Below, piece by piece: positions 20,489-29,328 of a stretch of 36,375 nucleotides of DNA; the first letter of the stretch is position 1, and every line of letters starts with the position of its first letter. The translations under genes and the position numbers were made by a program. Under the pieces are notes generated by a model. That model did not search any database, was not told where the DNA came from, and saw only the letters and a list, made by a program, of their open reading frames with translations. The DNA comes from Gammaproteobacteria bacterium RIFCSPLOWO2_02_FULL_61_13 (GTDB taxonomy: Bacteria > Pseudomonadota > Gammaproteobacteria > Eutrophobiales > Eutrophobiaceae), in contig MGYT01000179.1 of the NCBI GenBank assembly GCA_001801865.1, positions 746 through 37,120 of the forward strand, written 5' to 3'.

Positions 20489-21784
20489 ATGTCCCAATCC
20501 ATTCCTGAAAAGCTGGGCAAGTATGAGATCGAAGGACAGGTCGGTCGCGGCAGCATGGGCATCGTTTACCAGGCCTATGACCCCTTCGAGGATCGCAAGG
20601 TTGCAGTGAAGGTCGCGTTGGCCGATTCACTGCGCGACAAGGAATCCGGCGCCCGTTACCGCAAGATGTTTTTCAACGAGGCGCACACGGCAGGCATGCT
20701 GCGCCATCCCAATATTCTCGAGATACTGGATGCCGGCGCCGATGGCGAAGAATGCTATATCGTCATGGAACTGGTGGGGAACGGGGATACGCTGAAGTCA
20801 TACTGCCGCCCGGACAACCTGCTGGATATCCGCCACGTGGTCGAGATTATTTTCAAATGCGCCAAGGCGCTGGATTATGCCCACCGCCAGGGGGTGATCC
20901 ATCGAGACATCAAACCGACGAATATTCTGCTGACGGCCGACATGGACGTGAAGATTGGCGATTTCAGCATTGCCCATCTGGTGAAGGCCGACACCACGCA
21001 GACCATGCCCATGGGTTTTGTCGGTTCGCCCCGCTACATGTCTCCGGAGCAGGTGCAAGAGGACACCATCACGAACCAGACTGATTTGTTCTCGCTCGGA
21101 ATAGTCATGTACGAGTTGCTCACCGGCAAGCACCCGTTCAGCGCTGACAGTTTTTCACGCTTGATCCACAAGATCATCAATGAGCGCCCGCCGCTGCTGA
21201 GCAGCTACCGCGCCGACATCCCCGATATCCTGGAAAAGATTGTGCACCATGCCATGCAGAAGCAACCGGACAAACGCTATCGCATGGGATTGAACATGGC
21301 GGCAGACCTCAGCCTGGCCTTTGACTTTCTCGAAAAGCCGGAGCTGGAGATCGACGCCGAGGAGCGTTTCAATGCCGTCAAACCATTGCACTTCTTTCAG
21401 GAATTCAATGATGCCGAAATCTGGGAGATTGTGCGCGCGTGCGGCTGGCAGGAGTTCGAGCCGAGCGCCGAGATCATCACCGAGGGCGAAGTCGACGACA
21501 GCTTCTTCATCATCATCAGCGGCGTGGTGGAAGTGCGGAAGGGCGCCCATGTCGTGGGTCTGCTGGGCGCGGGGGATTGTTTTGGCGAGATGGGTTACCT
21601 GTCGAAGACCGAGCGCAGCGCGACGATTGTGGCGCAGGAAGCGGTGCGCCTGATGAAGATCAATTCCACGCTGATTGATCAGGTCTCCGTGGAATGTCAG
21701 TTGCATTTCAGTCGTGTATTCCTGCGCACGCTGGTCAAGCGACTGGCGGCGACGACCGCCATGCTGGCCGTGCAGAACAACTGA
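20489..21784 (+). CDS. Ser/Thr protein kinase fused to C-terminal cyclic nucleotide-binding domain (paralog 1)
   Basis: GRGSMGIVYQAYDP, VAVKVAL, VIHRDIKPTNILL, IGDFSIAH, GSPRYMSPEQ; C-terminal EIITEGEVDDSFFIIISGVVEVRK...GDCFGEMGYLSKTERSATIVAQE cNMP-binding motif. Confidence 0.93.
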   Translation: MSQSIPEKLGKYEIEGQVGRGSMGIVYQAYDPFEDRKVAVKVALADSLRDKESGARYRKMFFNEAHTAGMLRHPNILEILDAGADGEECYIVMELVGNGDTLKSYCRPDNLLDIRHVVEIIFKCAKALDYAHRQGVIHRDIKPTNILLTADMDVKIGDFSIAHLVKADTTQTMPMGFVGSPRYMSPEQVQEDTITNQTDLFSLGIVMYELLTGKHPFSADSFSRLIHKIINERPPLLSSYRADIPDILEKIVHHAMQKQPDKRYRMGLNMAADLSLAFDFLEKPELEIDAEERFNAVKPLHFFQEFNDAEIWEIVRACGWQEFEPSAEIITEGEVDDSFFIIISGVVEVRKGAHVVGLLGAGDCFGEMGYLSKTERSATIVAQEAVRLMKINSTLIDQVSVECQLHFSRVFLRTLVKRLAATTAMLAVQNN

Positions 21785-21835
21785 CCTGGAGTACTGCCCC
21801 GCGAGTACCCTCATTAATTCCAAGGGCAGTGTTTT

Positions 21836-21930
21836 TGTAGGGCGGGATTTATCCCGCCGCGATGCCTGGTGGCCGGCCGCACGGGGAAATATGCAAGAAA
21901 GTCTGCGGCCGGCTGAAGCCGCCCCTACGG
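21836..21930. repeat. Pair of convergent REP-like palindromes (TGTAGGGCGGGATTTATCCCGCC / inverted GTAGGGGCGGCTTCAGCCGGCCGC)
   Basis: gtagggcgggatttatcccgcc beginning about 21838 and gcggccggctgaagccgcccctac ending 21928, in opposite orientation between convergent genes. Confidence 0.8.
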
Positions 21931-23526
21931 GTACTTATGCAAGTCCGGCGGAAACGGCAGGCAGTGATCCAGCAACTGGCGCGTAATCGCATCTTCGTGA
22001 GCAGGCGTGCCCTGTTCCATGCCCCGGACAATTTCGCGGGCCGTCTCCTTGCCCAGTTCCACGCCCCATTGATCGAACGCGTTTATATCCAGCAGTGCTG
22101 CGTAAACGAAGGTCCTGTGCTCGTAGAGCGCCAACAGCATCCCCAGTACCTCCGGTGTGAGGTCGGGGTAGATGATAGTTGTGCTGGGCTGATTTCCATG
22201 GGTGCTGCGATGCGGTTGCGCTGCATACGTGCTGCCTTGCATCAGCGCCTGACCTTGTGCCATGCACGCGGCCAGCAGGCGCCGGTGGTGGCTTGCATCG
22301 TGACGCGGGTGCGCGGCAATAAGAAATTCAACGGGCACGGTGTGTGTGCCCTGGTGCAACAACTGGAAAAAGGCATGTTGTGCGTCGGTTCCGACCCCGC
22401 CCCAGATGATGGGTGACGTTGGGGTTTGCACCGGCCGGCCGTGACTGTCCACGGACTTGCCGTTGCTCTCCATGATTAGCTGGCTGAGATACGCCGGCAG
22501 CAGTTGCAGGCGCTGATCATAAGGAATGATGGCGGACGTGGGCGTGCCGAGGAAGGCGCCGTTCCAAAGATCAATCAAGCCCAGCAGCACTGGCAGGTTC
22601 TCGTGCAGCGGGGCACTGGAGAAATGTTCATCCACCCGGTGCGCGCCACGCAGGAATTCCAGGAAGGCGGTCTCGCCCAGGCTGGCCGCGACCGGCAGCC
22701 CGACGCTGGACCAGATGGAATAGCGGCCGCCGACCCAATCCCAAAGTCTGAAAATGCGATCCGGGCGGATGCCAAATTCAACTGCCGCCGCCACATTCGC
22801 CGTGACCGCAGCAAACTGTGCCGGCGCGTCGTTACATCCGTGTTGCTCCAGCCAGCGGCGCGCGGATACTGCGTTCGTCAGTGTCTCCACCGTGGTAAAG
22901 GACTTGCTGGCAACAATAAACAGCGTTCTCGCCGGATCAAGACCGGCCAGACATTTGAACAGTGCCTGACCGTCAAGATTGGACACGAACTCCACGCGCA
23001 ACCCCGGGCGGCGCTTTTCGTAAAGCGCATCGGTTGCCAGTCGTGGACCCAGGTCAGAGCCGCCGATGCCGATATTGACAATGGTGTCGATGGATTTGCC
23101 GCCGCCTGACACGCGTCCCGCAGCAAGAGCAGAGGCAAAGTCGAGCATGCGCCGTCGTTCGGAATGAACTTCACTGGTCACGCCGGCCGGCTGGCCTTCG
23201 GTACCGTATGGCTTCCGCAATGTCGTGTGCAGCGCCGCCCGGCCCTCGGTTACATTGACCGCGTCCCCGGCAAGCAATCCGCCAATCCGACCATGCAGGT
23301 TGCGCTCCTCACACAGGTGCAGCAGGAGTTGCATGGTCCGGTCGGCCAGTCGCTGTCTGGCATAGCTGACGAATAGCGGACCGAATCGCAGCGACAGGTC
23401 CTGTGGAGCCAGGGTTCGACTGGCTGCGAGTTCGCGCAAATGGACCGCACCGACCCGGGTTGCGTGCGCCACCAACGACTGCCAGGCCGGGGTTTCCGTG
23501 GGTGGTTTGGCGGATTCAGTGGGCAT
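21925..23526 (-). CDS. pgi: Glucose-6-phosphate isomerase
   Basis: VNIGIGGSDLGPRLATDALYEKRRPGLRVEFVSNLDG; SKSFTTVETLTNA; VGGRYSIWSSVGLPVAASLG; HGTHTVPVEFLIAAHPRHD region. Confidence 0.96.
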   Translation of the reverse strand: MPTESAKPPTETPAWQSLVAHATRVGAVHLRELAASRTLAPQDLSLRFGPLFVSYARQRLADRTMQLLLHLCEERNLHGRIGGLLAGDAVNVTEGRAALHTTLRKPYGTEGQPAGVTSEVHSERRRMLDFASALAAGRVSGGGKSIDTIVNIGIGGSDLGPRLATDALYEKRRPGLRVEFVSNLDGQALFKCLAGLDPARTLFIVASKSFTTVETLTNAVSARRWLEQHGCNDAPAQFAAVTANVAAAVEFGIRPDRIFRLWDWVGGRYSIWSSVGLPVAASLGETAFLEFLRGAHRVDEHFSSAPLHENLPVLLGLIDLWNGAFLGTPTSAIIPYDQRLQLLPAYLSQLIMESNGKSVDSHGRPVQTPTSPIIWGGVGTDAQHAFFQLLHQGTHTVPVEFLIAAHPRHDASHHRRLLAACMAQGQALMQGSTYAAQPHRSTHGNQPSTTIIYPDLTPEVLGMLLALYEHRTFVYAALLDINAFDQWGVELGKETAREIVRGMEQGTPAHEDAITRQLLDHCLPFPPDLHKYP

Positions 23527-23682
23527 CGAGTAATTGTTGCACAGTTCATGCCGCGCGTTGGTAGGGCAGGTATCGGAATAGGCCCCGCGCTATTAAAACC
23601 GCGTCGATTAAAGTACCATTCAACGGCACCCCGCGCGTCATTACCCGCCACTGTCGGCACACTGAACGGGGGGCATCCCGCC

Positions 23683-24975
23683 ATGTCCACGACGATTCCA
23701 GACAAGCTCGGCAAATACGAAGTCAGAACCGAGATCAGTCGCGGCAGCATGGGCATCGTCTACCAGGGATATGACCCCTTTGTTGACCGCCCCGTAGCCA
23801 TCAAGGTCGCCCTGTCCGAGTCCCTGAGCGATCCGGAATCCGGTCCCCGTTATCGCAAGATGTTTTTCAACGAAGCGCATACGGCGGGAATGCTTACGCA
23901 TCCCAATATCATCCATATTTTCGATGCCGGCGTTGATGCTGAGACCTGCTATATCGTCATGGAGTTGATCGAGGGCGGGGAGACGTTGAAGACCTATACC
24001 CGGCCGGAGAGCCTCTTGCCGGTGGAAAAGGTTATTGAAATTGTTTTCAAGTGTGCAAAGGCCCTGGACTACGCGCATCGTTCCGGGGTCGTGCATCGCG
24101 ACATCAAGCCGGCCAATATCCTGGTAACGAAGGATATGGACGTCAAGATTGGCGACTTCAGCATCGCGCACATCAACAAGCCTGACTCCACCGCCACCCA
24201 GCACTCGGGCATGATGGGTTCCCCAAAATACATGTCACCGGAGCAGTTGCGCGAGGAATCGGTCGGCAGCCAGACCGATTTATTTTCGCTCGGCCTGGTG
24301 ATGTTCGAATTGTTGACCGGCAAGCATCCGTTCGCCGCGGACAATTTTTCCCGGCTGGTGAACCGGTTACTGAATGACCCGTTGCCGCCACTGCGCGATT
24401 TCAGATCCGACCTTCCCGAGGCGCTTGAACACATCGTACAGAAGGCCGTTGCCAAGGATCTTGCCGACCGGTACCAGATGGGGCTGGATCTGGCGACCGA
24501 CCTGGCCAAGGCGTTTGACTCCCTGGAAGGTCCGGTGCGGGAGATTTCCATTGAGGAGCGGTTCAATTCGGTCAAGAAGCTGGAGTTCTTTCAGGGGTTC
24601 CCGGACGCTGAGATCTGGGAGATCCTGCGCGCCGCCACCTGGCAGGACTACCGGGCCGGGCAGGACATCATCGTTGAAGGTGAATTGGATGACTGTTTCT
24701 ACATCATCATCAGTGGCAAGGTCCAGGTAAGGAAGAAAAAGAAGGTCATCCGTTCGCTGGATGGCGGCGACTGCTTTGGCGAAATGGGTTATCTGGCCAA
24801 GACGAAACGCACGGCGACCATTGTCGCGGACACGGAAACGTCCCTGCTGAAAGTGAATTCTACTGTGATATCCCAGGTCTCACTCAATTGCCAGGTGCGC
24901 TTCCTGAAGGTATTCCTGCGTACCTTGATCCACAGGCTTTCGGCGACGACGGAGACGATGTCGCAGGATGTCTAG
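23683..24975 (+). CDS. Ser/Thr protein kinase fused to C-terminal cyclic nucleotide-binding domain (paralog 2)
   Basis: MSTTIPDKLGKYEVRTEISRGSMGIVYQGYDPF; VVHRDIKPANILV; IGDFSIAH; GSPKYMSPEQ; C-terminal GDCFGEMGYLAKTKRTATIVADTETS. Near same length as, and colinear with, paralog 1. Confidence 0.93.
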   Translation: MSTTIPDKLGKYEVRTEISRGSMGIVYQGYDPFVDRPVAIKVALSESLSDPESGPRYRKMFFNEAHTAGMLTHPNIIHIFDAGVDAETCYIVMELIEGGETLKTYTRPESLLPVEKVIEIVFKCAKALDYAHRSGVVHRDIKPANILVTKDMDVKIGDFSIAHINKPDSTATQHSGMMGSPKYMSPEQLREESVGSQTDLFSLGLVMFELLTGKHPFAADNFSRLVNRLLNDPLPPLRDFRSDLPEALEHIVQKAVAKDLADRYQMGLDLATDLAKAFDSLEGPVREISIEERFNSVKKLEFFQGFPDAEIWEILRAATWQDYRAGQDIIVEGELDDCFYIIISGKVQVRKKKKVIRSLDGGDCFGEMGYLAKTKRTATIVADTETSLLKVNSTVISQVSLNCQVRFLKVFLRTLIHRLSATTETMSQDV

Positions 24976-24982
24976 GATAGGG

Positions 24983-25087
24983 ACAAGTTAAAAGGTAAAA
25001 GTACAAAGTGAAAAGCGGGAAACCGCGAACACCGCATTTGTAGGTTGTAACTCTTTTTCCACTTTGTACTTTTCACTTTTAACTTGT
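24983..25087. repeat. Long near-perfect inverted repeat (arms of about 33 bp) between convergent genes
   Basis: acaagttaaaaggtaaaagtacaaagtgaaaag (24983-25015) versus ctttttccactttgtacttttcacttttaacttgt (25053-25087). Confidence 0.88.
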
Positions 25088-25093
25088 GGCTGG

Positions 25094-27703
25094 CTAAAAG
25101 CGGTAAGCCGCCTCCACTCCCCACGTCTGCGGCGTGCCAAGTACGCAACGTTGCATCCCCCCCAGTGACACCGGATCAATCAGACCCAATGTGGTGCCGA
25201 TGGGTTGATTGAAGATGGTCTGGCAATATTCCTGATTGAAGGCATTGCGCACAAATGCCGACAGCTCCCAGCGTGATTCGTCACCGCGCAGCCCGACGCG
25301 GGCATTGAACAGGTCGTAGGCGCGCTGGATGCTTTGCGGGTTGCCATTGGTTTCCGCGCCGACATTCTGATCATCGACAAACTGATATTCGCCGCGAATA
25401 AACCAGGTCATGGTCGTGTTCGGCAGCGCATCGGCCCATTCCGCCGAAAGCGACAACTGCCATTCGGGTGAGAAGTGATTGCGTTCCCCCTCCAGGTCCC
25501 GCGGCGGCACCGGCAGTGGCAGCAGCCCGGCAGCCAGCCGGGCCCGGTTCATGGCCTGCGTGGCCGCAACGATGGCCGGCAGATTGGTGGCGTTGGGATA
25601 TTCGTCAAATTCCGAATCCAGATAGCTGACGCCAAGCAACAGTGTCAGTGGCTCCAGCGGGCGCGCCTGCACGTCCAGTTCAATGCCTTGCTGGGTCAGT
25701 TCACCGGCGTTCTGGACGATGAAATTGACCCCGTCAAACAACCGATCCTGGAAATCCGAAATCTCCGTGTGGTACCACGTGAGATTGGCGACCACACGCT
25801 GGTCAAACCAGGCGGATTTGACGCCCAGTTCCCAGTTATCCACCGTCTCGGAACCGAACACACGCTCATTGACGGTCAGCGGCCGGTTCGCGCCCTCGGA
25901 ATTGAAGCCGCCGGATTTGTAGCCGGTGGAGTAGGAGCCGAACAGCATGATGTCATCGGTGGCGAACCAGCTGACGTTGACCATCCAGGTTAATTCATTG
26001 TCGTCAAACTCGAGATCCGGCGAGCTTTCCGCGGCGCGCAATTGCAGGCCGAAGGGATTGGCCGGTGAGGGAGGGGCGACAATGGGATTGTTGATGACCG
26101 ACTCAAAACTTCCGTCCTTCTCGTCGCTGGTCCAGCGCAGTCCACCCGTGAGCCGCAACTGGTCGGTGACGTGCAACGTCAATTGGCCAAACAGGGCGAG
26201 GCTGCTGACATCCTGCCGGAATTCACCGTCCACGGCGGCAGTCTGTGGTCCGGCGGCACATCCTGCGGCCGCCGCCCCGCCAATTGCCGCAGCGGGTGGC
26301 GCTGAGGCCAGCAAAATCGGCGCCAATGGCGCCGGTACGCCCAGTGCCACCAGTTGCGCCGGTGTGGTCAGTGCGCCGACGACGATGCCGGAGGCCACGG
26401 CCTGGGCCAGGCCGGCGCCGATCAGTGGTGTGAACGCAGCGGTCAGCGCCGGGATTAATGCTGCCGCGGCGGTGGCCGTTACCAGGTTGCCAACCGCAGG
26501 GGAGCAAAAATCCGCGCCCAGGTCGAAATTCTGGTCAATGCGATAGTCCTCGTCGTAGTAGTAAAGTCCGGCAACGTACTGGAAGCGGCCACTGCCCGGG
26601 GACAGCAGTTGCAACTCCTGGGAGACCGTCTCCGCGTCGTAATTGCTGACTCGATTGAACAAATCGCCGGGCAGGCGCAGGGCGGATTCGAAGGATTCAT
26701 TATTCCAGTCGCGAAACGCGGTGATGGAACGGACCGTGTGCGAGCCAATGTCCCAGGAAATATCGGCGGAAATCCCGTATTGCTCGTCATCCGCGTCGTC
26801 GCGATGATCCTGATTGATCTCGTAGTCGTCAGCGTCAATCATCTCGGTAACCGGGCCGGTGGGCAGGAAGGGGCCGGTGGGAGAGAGCACGGCGCTGATT
26901 ATCGGCGCGTAGCCGGGCAGCACAGTGTCATCCTTGACCTCGATCACATTGCCCTCATTTTCGACACTGGAATAGTCCAGCGTGACGGTGGCGCTGAGTT
27001 CCGCGCTGGGCTCGAAATACAACTTGCCGCGCACGGTCAGGTCCTCCCAGTCACCAAACTCGTCCTTGCTCCCGGAGTCCAGAAAGGTATTGTCGCCATA
27101 GCCGTCGCGATTGGCGTGATGTAACGAAAGCCGCCCGGACAGCATGTCGCTCAATGGACCACTGACGAAGCCGTCCACACGCAAGGCGTCGTAATTACCA
27201 TAACTGCCGCGCACTTCGCCTTCGAATTCCTCGCTCGGCGCCCGGGTGCGGATATTCAATGCACCCATGGAGGCGTTGCGCCCGAACAGCGTGCCTTGCG
27301 GGCCGCGCAGCACTTCCACCAGTGCAATATCGGTGAGCGACCCCACCAACGCGGAGGTGCGCGGGTAATACACACCATCGATGAATACCGCCACGCTGGG
27401 TTCAAGGGCATTGTCCCCCACGGAACCCACGCCGCGCATGATGATGCGGTTGTTGACTACGTTGCTTGATGTACTCAGGGTAAGGTTGGGTGTGTAGTCG
27501 CCAAGATCCTGCAGCGTGTCAATTCCGGCCTGGTCGAGAAATTCCCCGGAATAGGTGGAAATGGAGATGGGCACCTCCTGTACGTTTTCCTCGCGCTTTT
27601 GCGCGGTGACCACCACCTCTTCGATCTGTTGCGCGTACGTCGGCACCATCGTGCCCGCGGCCAGAACAATTGCGGTCAGGACAATCAGGATTGTGGAACG
27701 CAT
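25094..27703 (-). CDS. TonB-dependent outer membrane receptor
   Basis: Signal peptide, IEEVVVTAQKREENVQEVPISISTYSGEFLDQAGIDTLQDLGDYTPNLTLS plug domain, EVLRGPQGTLFGRNASMGALNIRTRAP; FGSYSTGYKSGGFN; C-terminal ...PQTWGVEAAYRF. RBS gggagg upstream of ATG. Confidence 0.95.
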   Translation of the reverse strand: MRSTILIVLTAIVLAAGTMVPTYAQQIEEVVVTAQKREENVQEVPISISTYSGEFLDQAGIDTLQDLGDYTPNLTLSTSSNVVNNRIIMRGVGSVGDNALEPSVAVFIDGVYYPRTSALVGSLTDIALVEVLRGPQGTLFGRNASMGALNIRTRAPSEEFEGEVRGSYGNYDALRVDGFVSGPLSDMLSGRLSLHHANRDGYGDNTFLDSGSKDEFGDWEDLTVRGKLYFEPSAELSATVTLDYSSVENEGNVIEVKDDTVLPGYAPIISAVLSPTGPFLPTGPVTEMIDADDYEINQDHRDDADDEQYGISADISWDIGSHTVRSITAFRDWNNESFESALRLPGDLFNRVSNYDAETVSQELQLLSPGSGRFQYVAGLYYYDEDYRIDQNFDLGADFCSPAVGNLVTATAAAALIPALTAAFTPLIGAGLAQAVASGIVVGALTTPAQLVALGVPAPLAPILLASAPPAAAIGGAAAAGCAAGPQTAAVDGEFRQDVSSLALFGQLTLHVTDQLRLTGGLRWTSDEKDGSFESVINNPIVAPPSPANPFGLQLRAAESSPDLEFDDNELTWMVNVSWFATDDIMLFGSYSTGYKSGGFNSEGANRPLTVNERVFGSETVDNWELGVKSAWFDQRVVANLTWYHTEISDFQDRLFDGVNFIVQNAGELTQQGIELDVQARPLEPLTLLLGVSYLDSEFDEYPNATNLPAIVAATQAMNRARLAAGLLPLPVPPRDLEGERNHFSPEWQLSLSAEWADALPNTTMTWFIRGEYQFVDDQNVGAETNGNPQSIQRAYDLFNARVGLRGDESRWELSAFVRNAFNQEYCQTIFNQPIGTTLGLIDPVSLGGMQRCVLGTPQTWGVEAAYRF

Positions 27704-27769
27704 CTCCCTGCCTCCCGTTAAATATTCTCTGAATAAGCCCATGCGTGACTTGCGAGGGGCTACCCAAGT

Positions 27770-29203
27770 CTAATCCAGTTTGACGGGTGGCGTAATTGCC
27801 CGATTCCGGGTATGCAATGCCGTCCCAAAACTGCGGGTTTGGTATTTCCAGGCGCGAATGGTGGCTGACCAGTGATCCTGTGAAAGGCCGGCCTTCTGCC
27901 GCAGCCGCGCCAGGAATCGCGCCGGGTCGCTGATTTCGGACCAGACTTTTGGAAGGAACGTTGCGCGGTGGCCCTGGTCTTCAATAGTCAGCCCGTCAGT
28001 ACCCGGCAACAGCTGTTCAAGAAGGTCGCCGGCGCTCTTGAAATGCAGTTCGGTGGGTGCGGTCAGGATCGCAATTTCCATATGCAGGTCGGCAACTTCG
28101 TCACGGCGAATGGGTGGGAAGCGGGCATCCTTCCCTGCCGTGCTATGGCTCCGTTCCACCAAGTCCAGCACCAGAGGTCGAAATGCCCGCAGACTGCCGA
28201 GACAGGCACGCAGCCGTCCGCCCTTGGTGAGTGTGACAAAGGTGGCGCCTGGTCGCTGCAGTGCAGCAGCAAAGGTACCCACTGCGACTCGAGGAACGGG
28301 TTTTCCCGCCACCGCACAGGCAATCGATTTGCGGGCAAGTTCCAGCAGCTGTGTTTCATCCGCTTCGGTTATCCCCTTGTCCACCGTGACGGCGTCAGCA
28401 GAAAATGTCCAGGCTCCATATCCAACCACGCGATCACGCCGACCCGTGGTATCGCCGGAACTGAGTACGTTCAAGGTTGAAGGCGTCAACCCCAGGTCGG
28501 ATGCCTGTTGCAGCAAGCCATTGACGCCACGCCAGCCGCAGGCGTCCCGTGAGCGAATGCGACCCGGCGCCAGAGACATGATGGCGCGACTGCTTTGTTC
28601 ATCCAGCCTTTGCGCTTCCTCGTAGGCATGGTAATGACTCAGGTCCGAGGAGATGAGTATCAGGGTTTCAGGACCACCCCAGACTTGTTTCAATGCCGCC
28701 GCAACCTGGTCCCTGCTTGCTGCCCCAATAGCGACCGGGGTCAGTTGAAATTCAGGCAATACCTTTTGCAGGAACGGCAGTTGTACCTCCAGGCTGTGTT
28801 CCTTTGCGTGGGGTTCGTCGGCCGCAACGCAACAGGGAAGCGAGAGCAATGCCTGAACATTGTCCTGATCCAGCGGCACACTTCCGAGGGGCGTATCGAA
28901 AGCAGAGACACTTGGGACGGCGATACCGGGAATGCCGACACGGTGGGACGGGCCAAGCAGCACCACGCGCCGGAGGGTCTGTGCCCCGAATTGAACCCTG
29001 GCATAGGCGCTCGCGGCAATGGCCCCGGAAAACCTGTAACCCGCATGGGGGACAATCCAGGCCTTGGGGACGGGCGCCATACCCGATGCTTCCGGCAGCA
29101 AGGCGTTGGCATGCTGCAGGAGACGGTCCACAAGGTCTGATAACCGCTGTCTGTCGGCAGGATAAAATGTTCCGGCGACGGCGGCGGGTCTGCTGGATGA
29201 CAT
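27770..29203 (-). CDS. Fused AmmeMemoRadiSam proteins B (MEMO1-like) and A (AMMECR1-like)
   Basis: N-terminal VAGTFYPADRQRLSDLVDRLL...WIVPHAGYRFSGAIAASAYARV..LLGPSHRV and KEHSLEVQLPFLQ (MEMO1/DUF52); C-terminal GTFVTLTKGGRLRACLGSLRAFRPLVLDLVERSHSTAGKDARFPPI (AMMECR1). Confidence 0.9.
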   Translation of the reverse strand: MSSSRPAAVAGTFYPADRQRLSDLVDRLLQHANALLPEASGMAPVPKAWIVPHAGYRFSGAIAASAYARVQFGAQTLRRVVLLGPSHRVGIPGIAVPSVSAFDTPLGSVPLDQDNVQALLSLPCCVAADEPHAKEHSLEVQLPFLQKVLPEFQLTPVAIGAASRDQVAAALKQVWGGPETLILISSDLSHYHAYEEAQRLDEQSSRAIMSLAPGRIRSRDACGWRGVNGLLQQASDLGLTPSTLNVLSSGDTTGRRDRVVGYGAWTFSADAVTVDKGITEADETQLLELARKSIACAVAGKPVPRVAVGTFAAALQRPGATFVTLTKGGRLRACLGSLRAFRPLVLDLVERSHSTAGKDARFPPIRRDEVADLHMEIAILTAPTELHFKSAGDLLEQLLPGTDGLTIEDQGHRATFLPKVWSEISDPARFLARLRQKAGLSQDHWSATIRAWKYQTRSFGTALHTRNRAITPPVKLD

Positions 29204-29328
29204 GCGTTGGTCCGGGTTCGGTGAAAGGGCACTATGATCGAAATGCAAAACCTTAGAAAGTGCCATCCGGGTGGGTGCGATTGCCTGTCACCCGGTTCTG
29301 GCAGGCATGTGCGCTACAATTAATTGCC

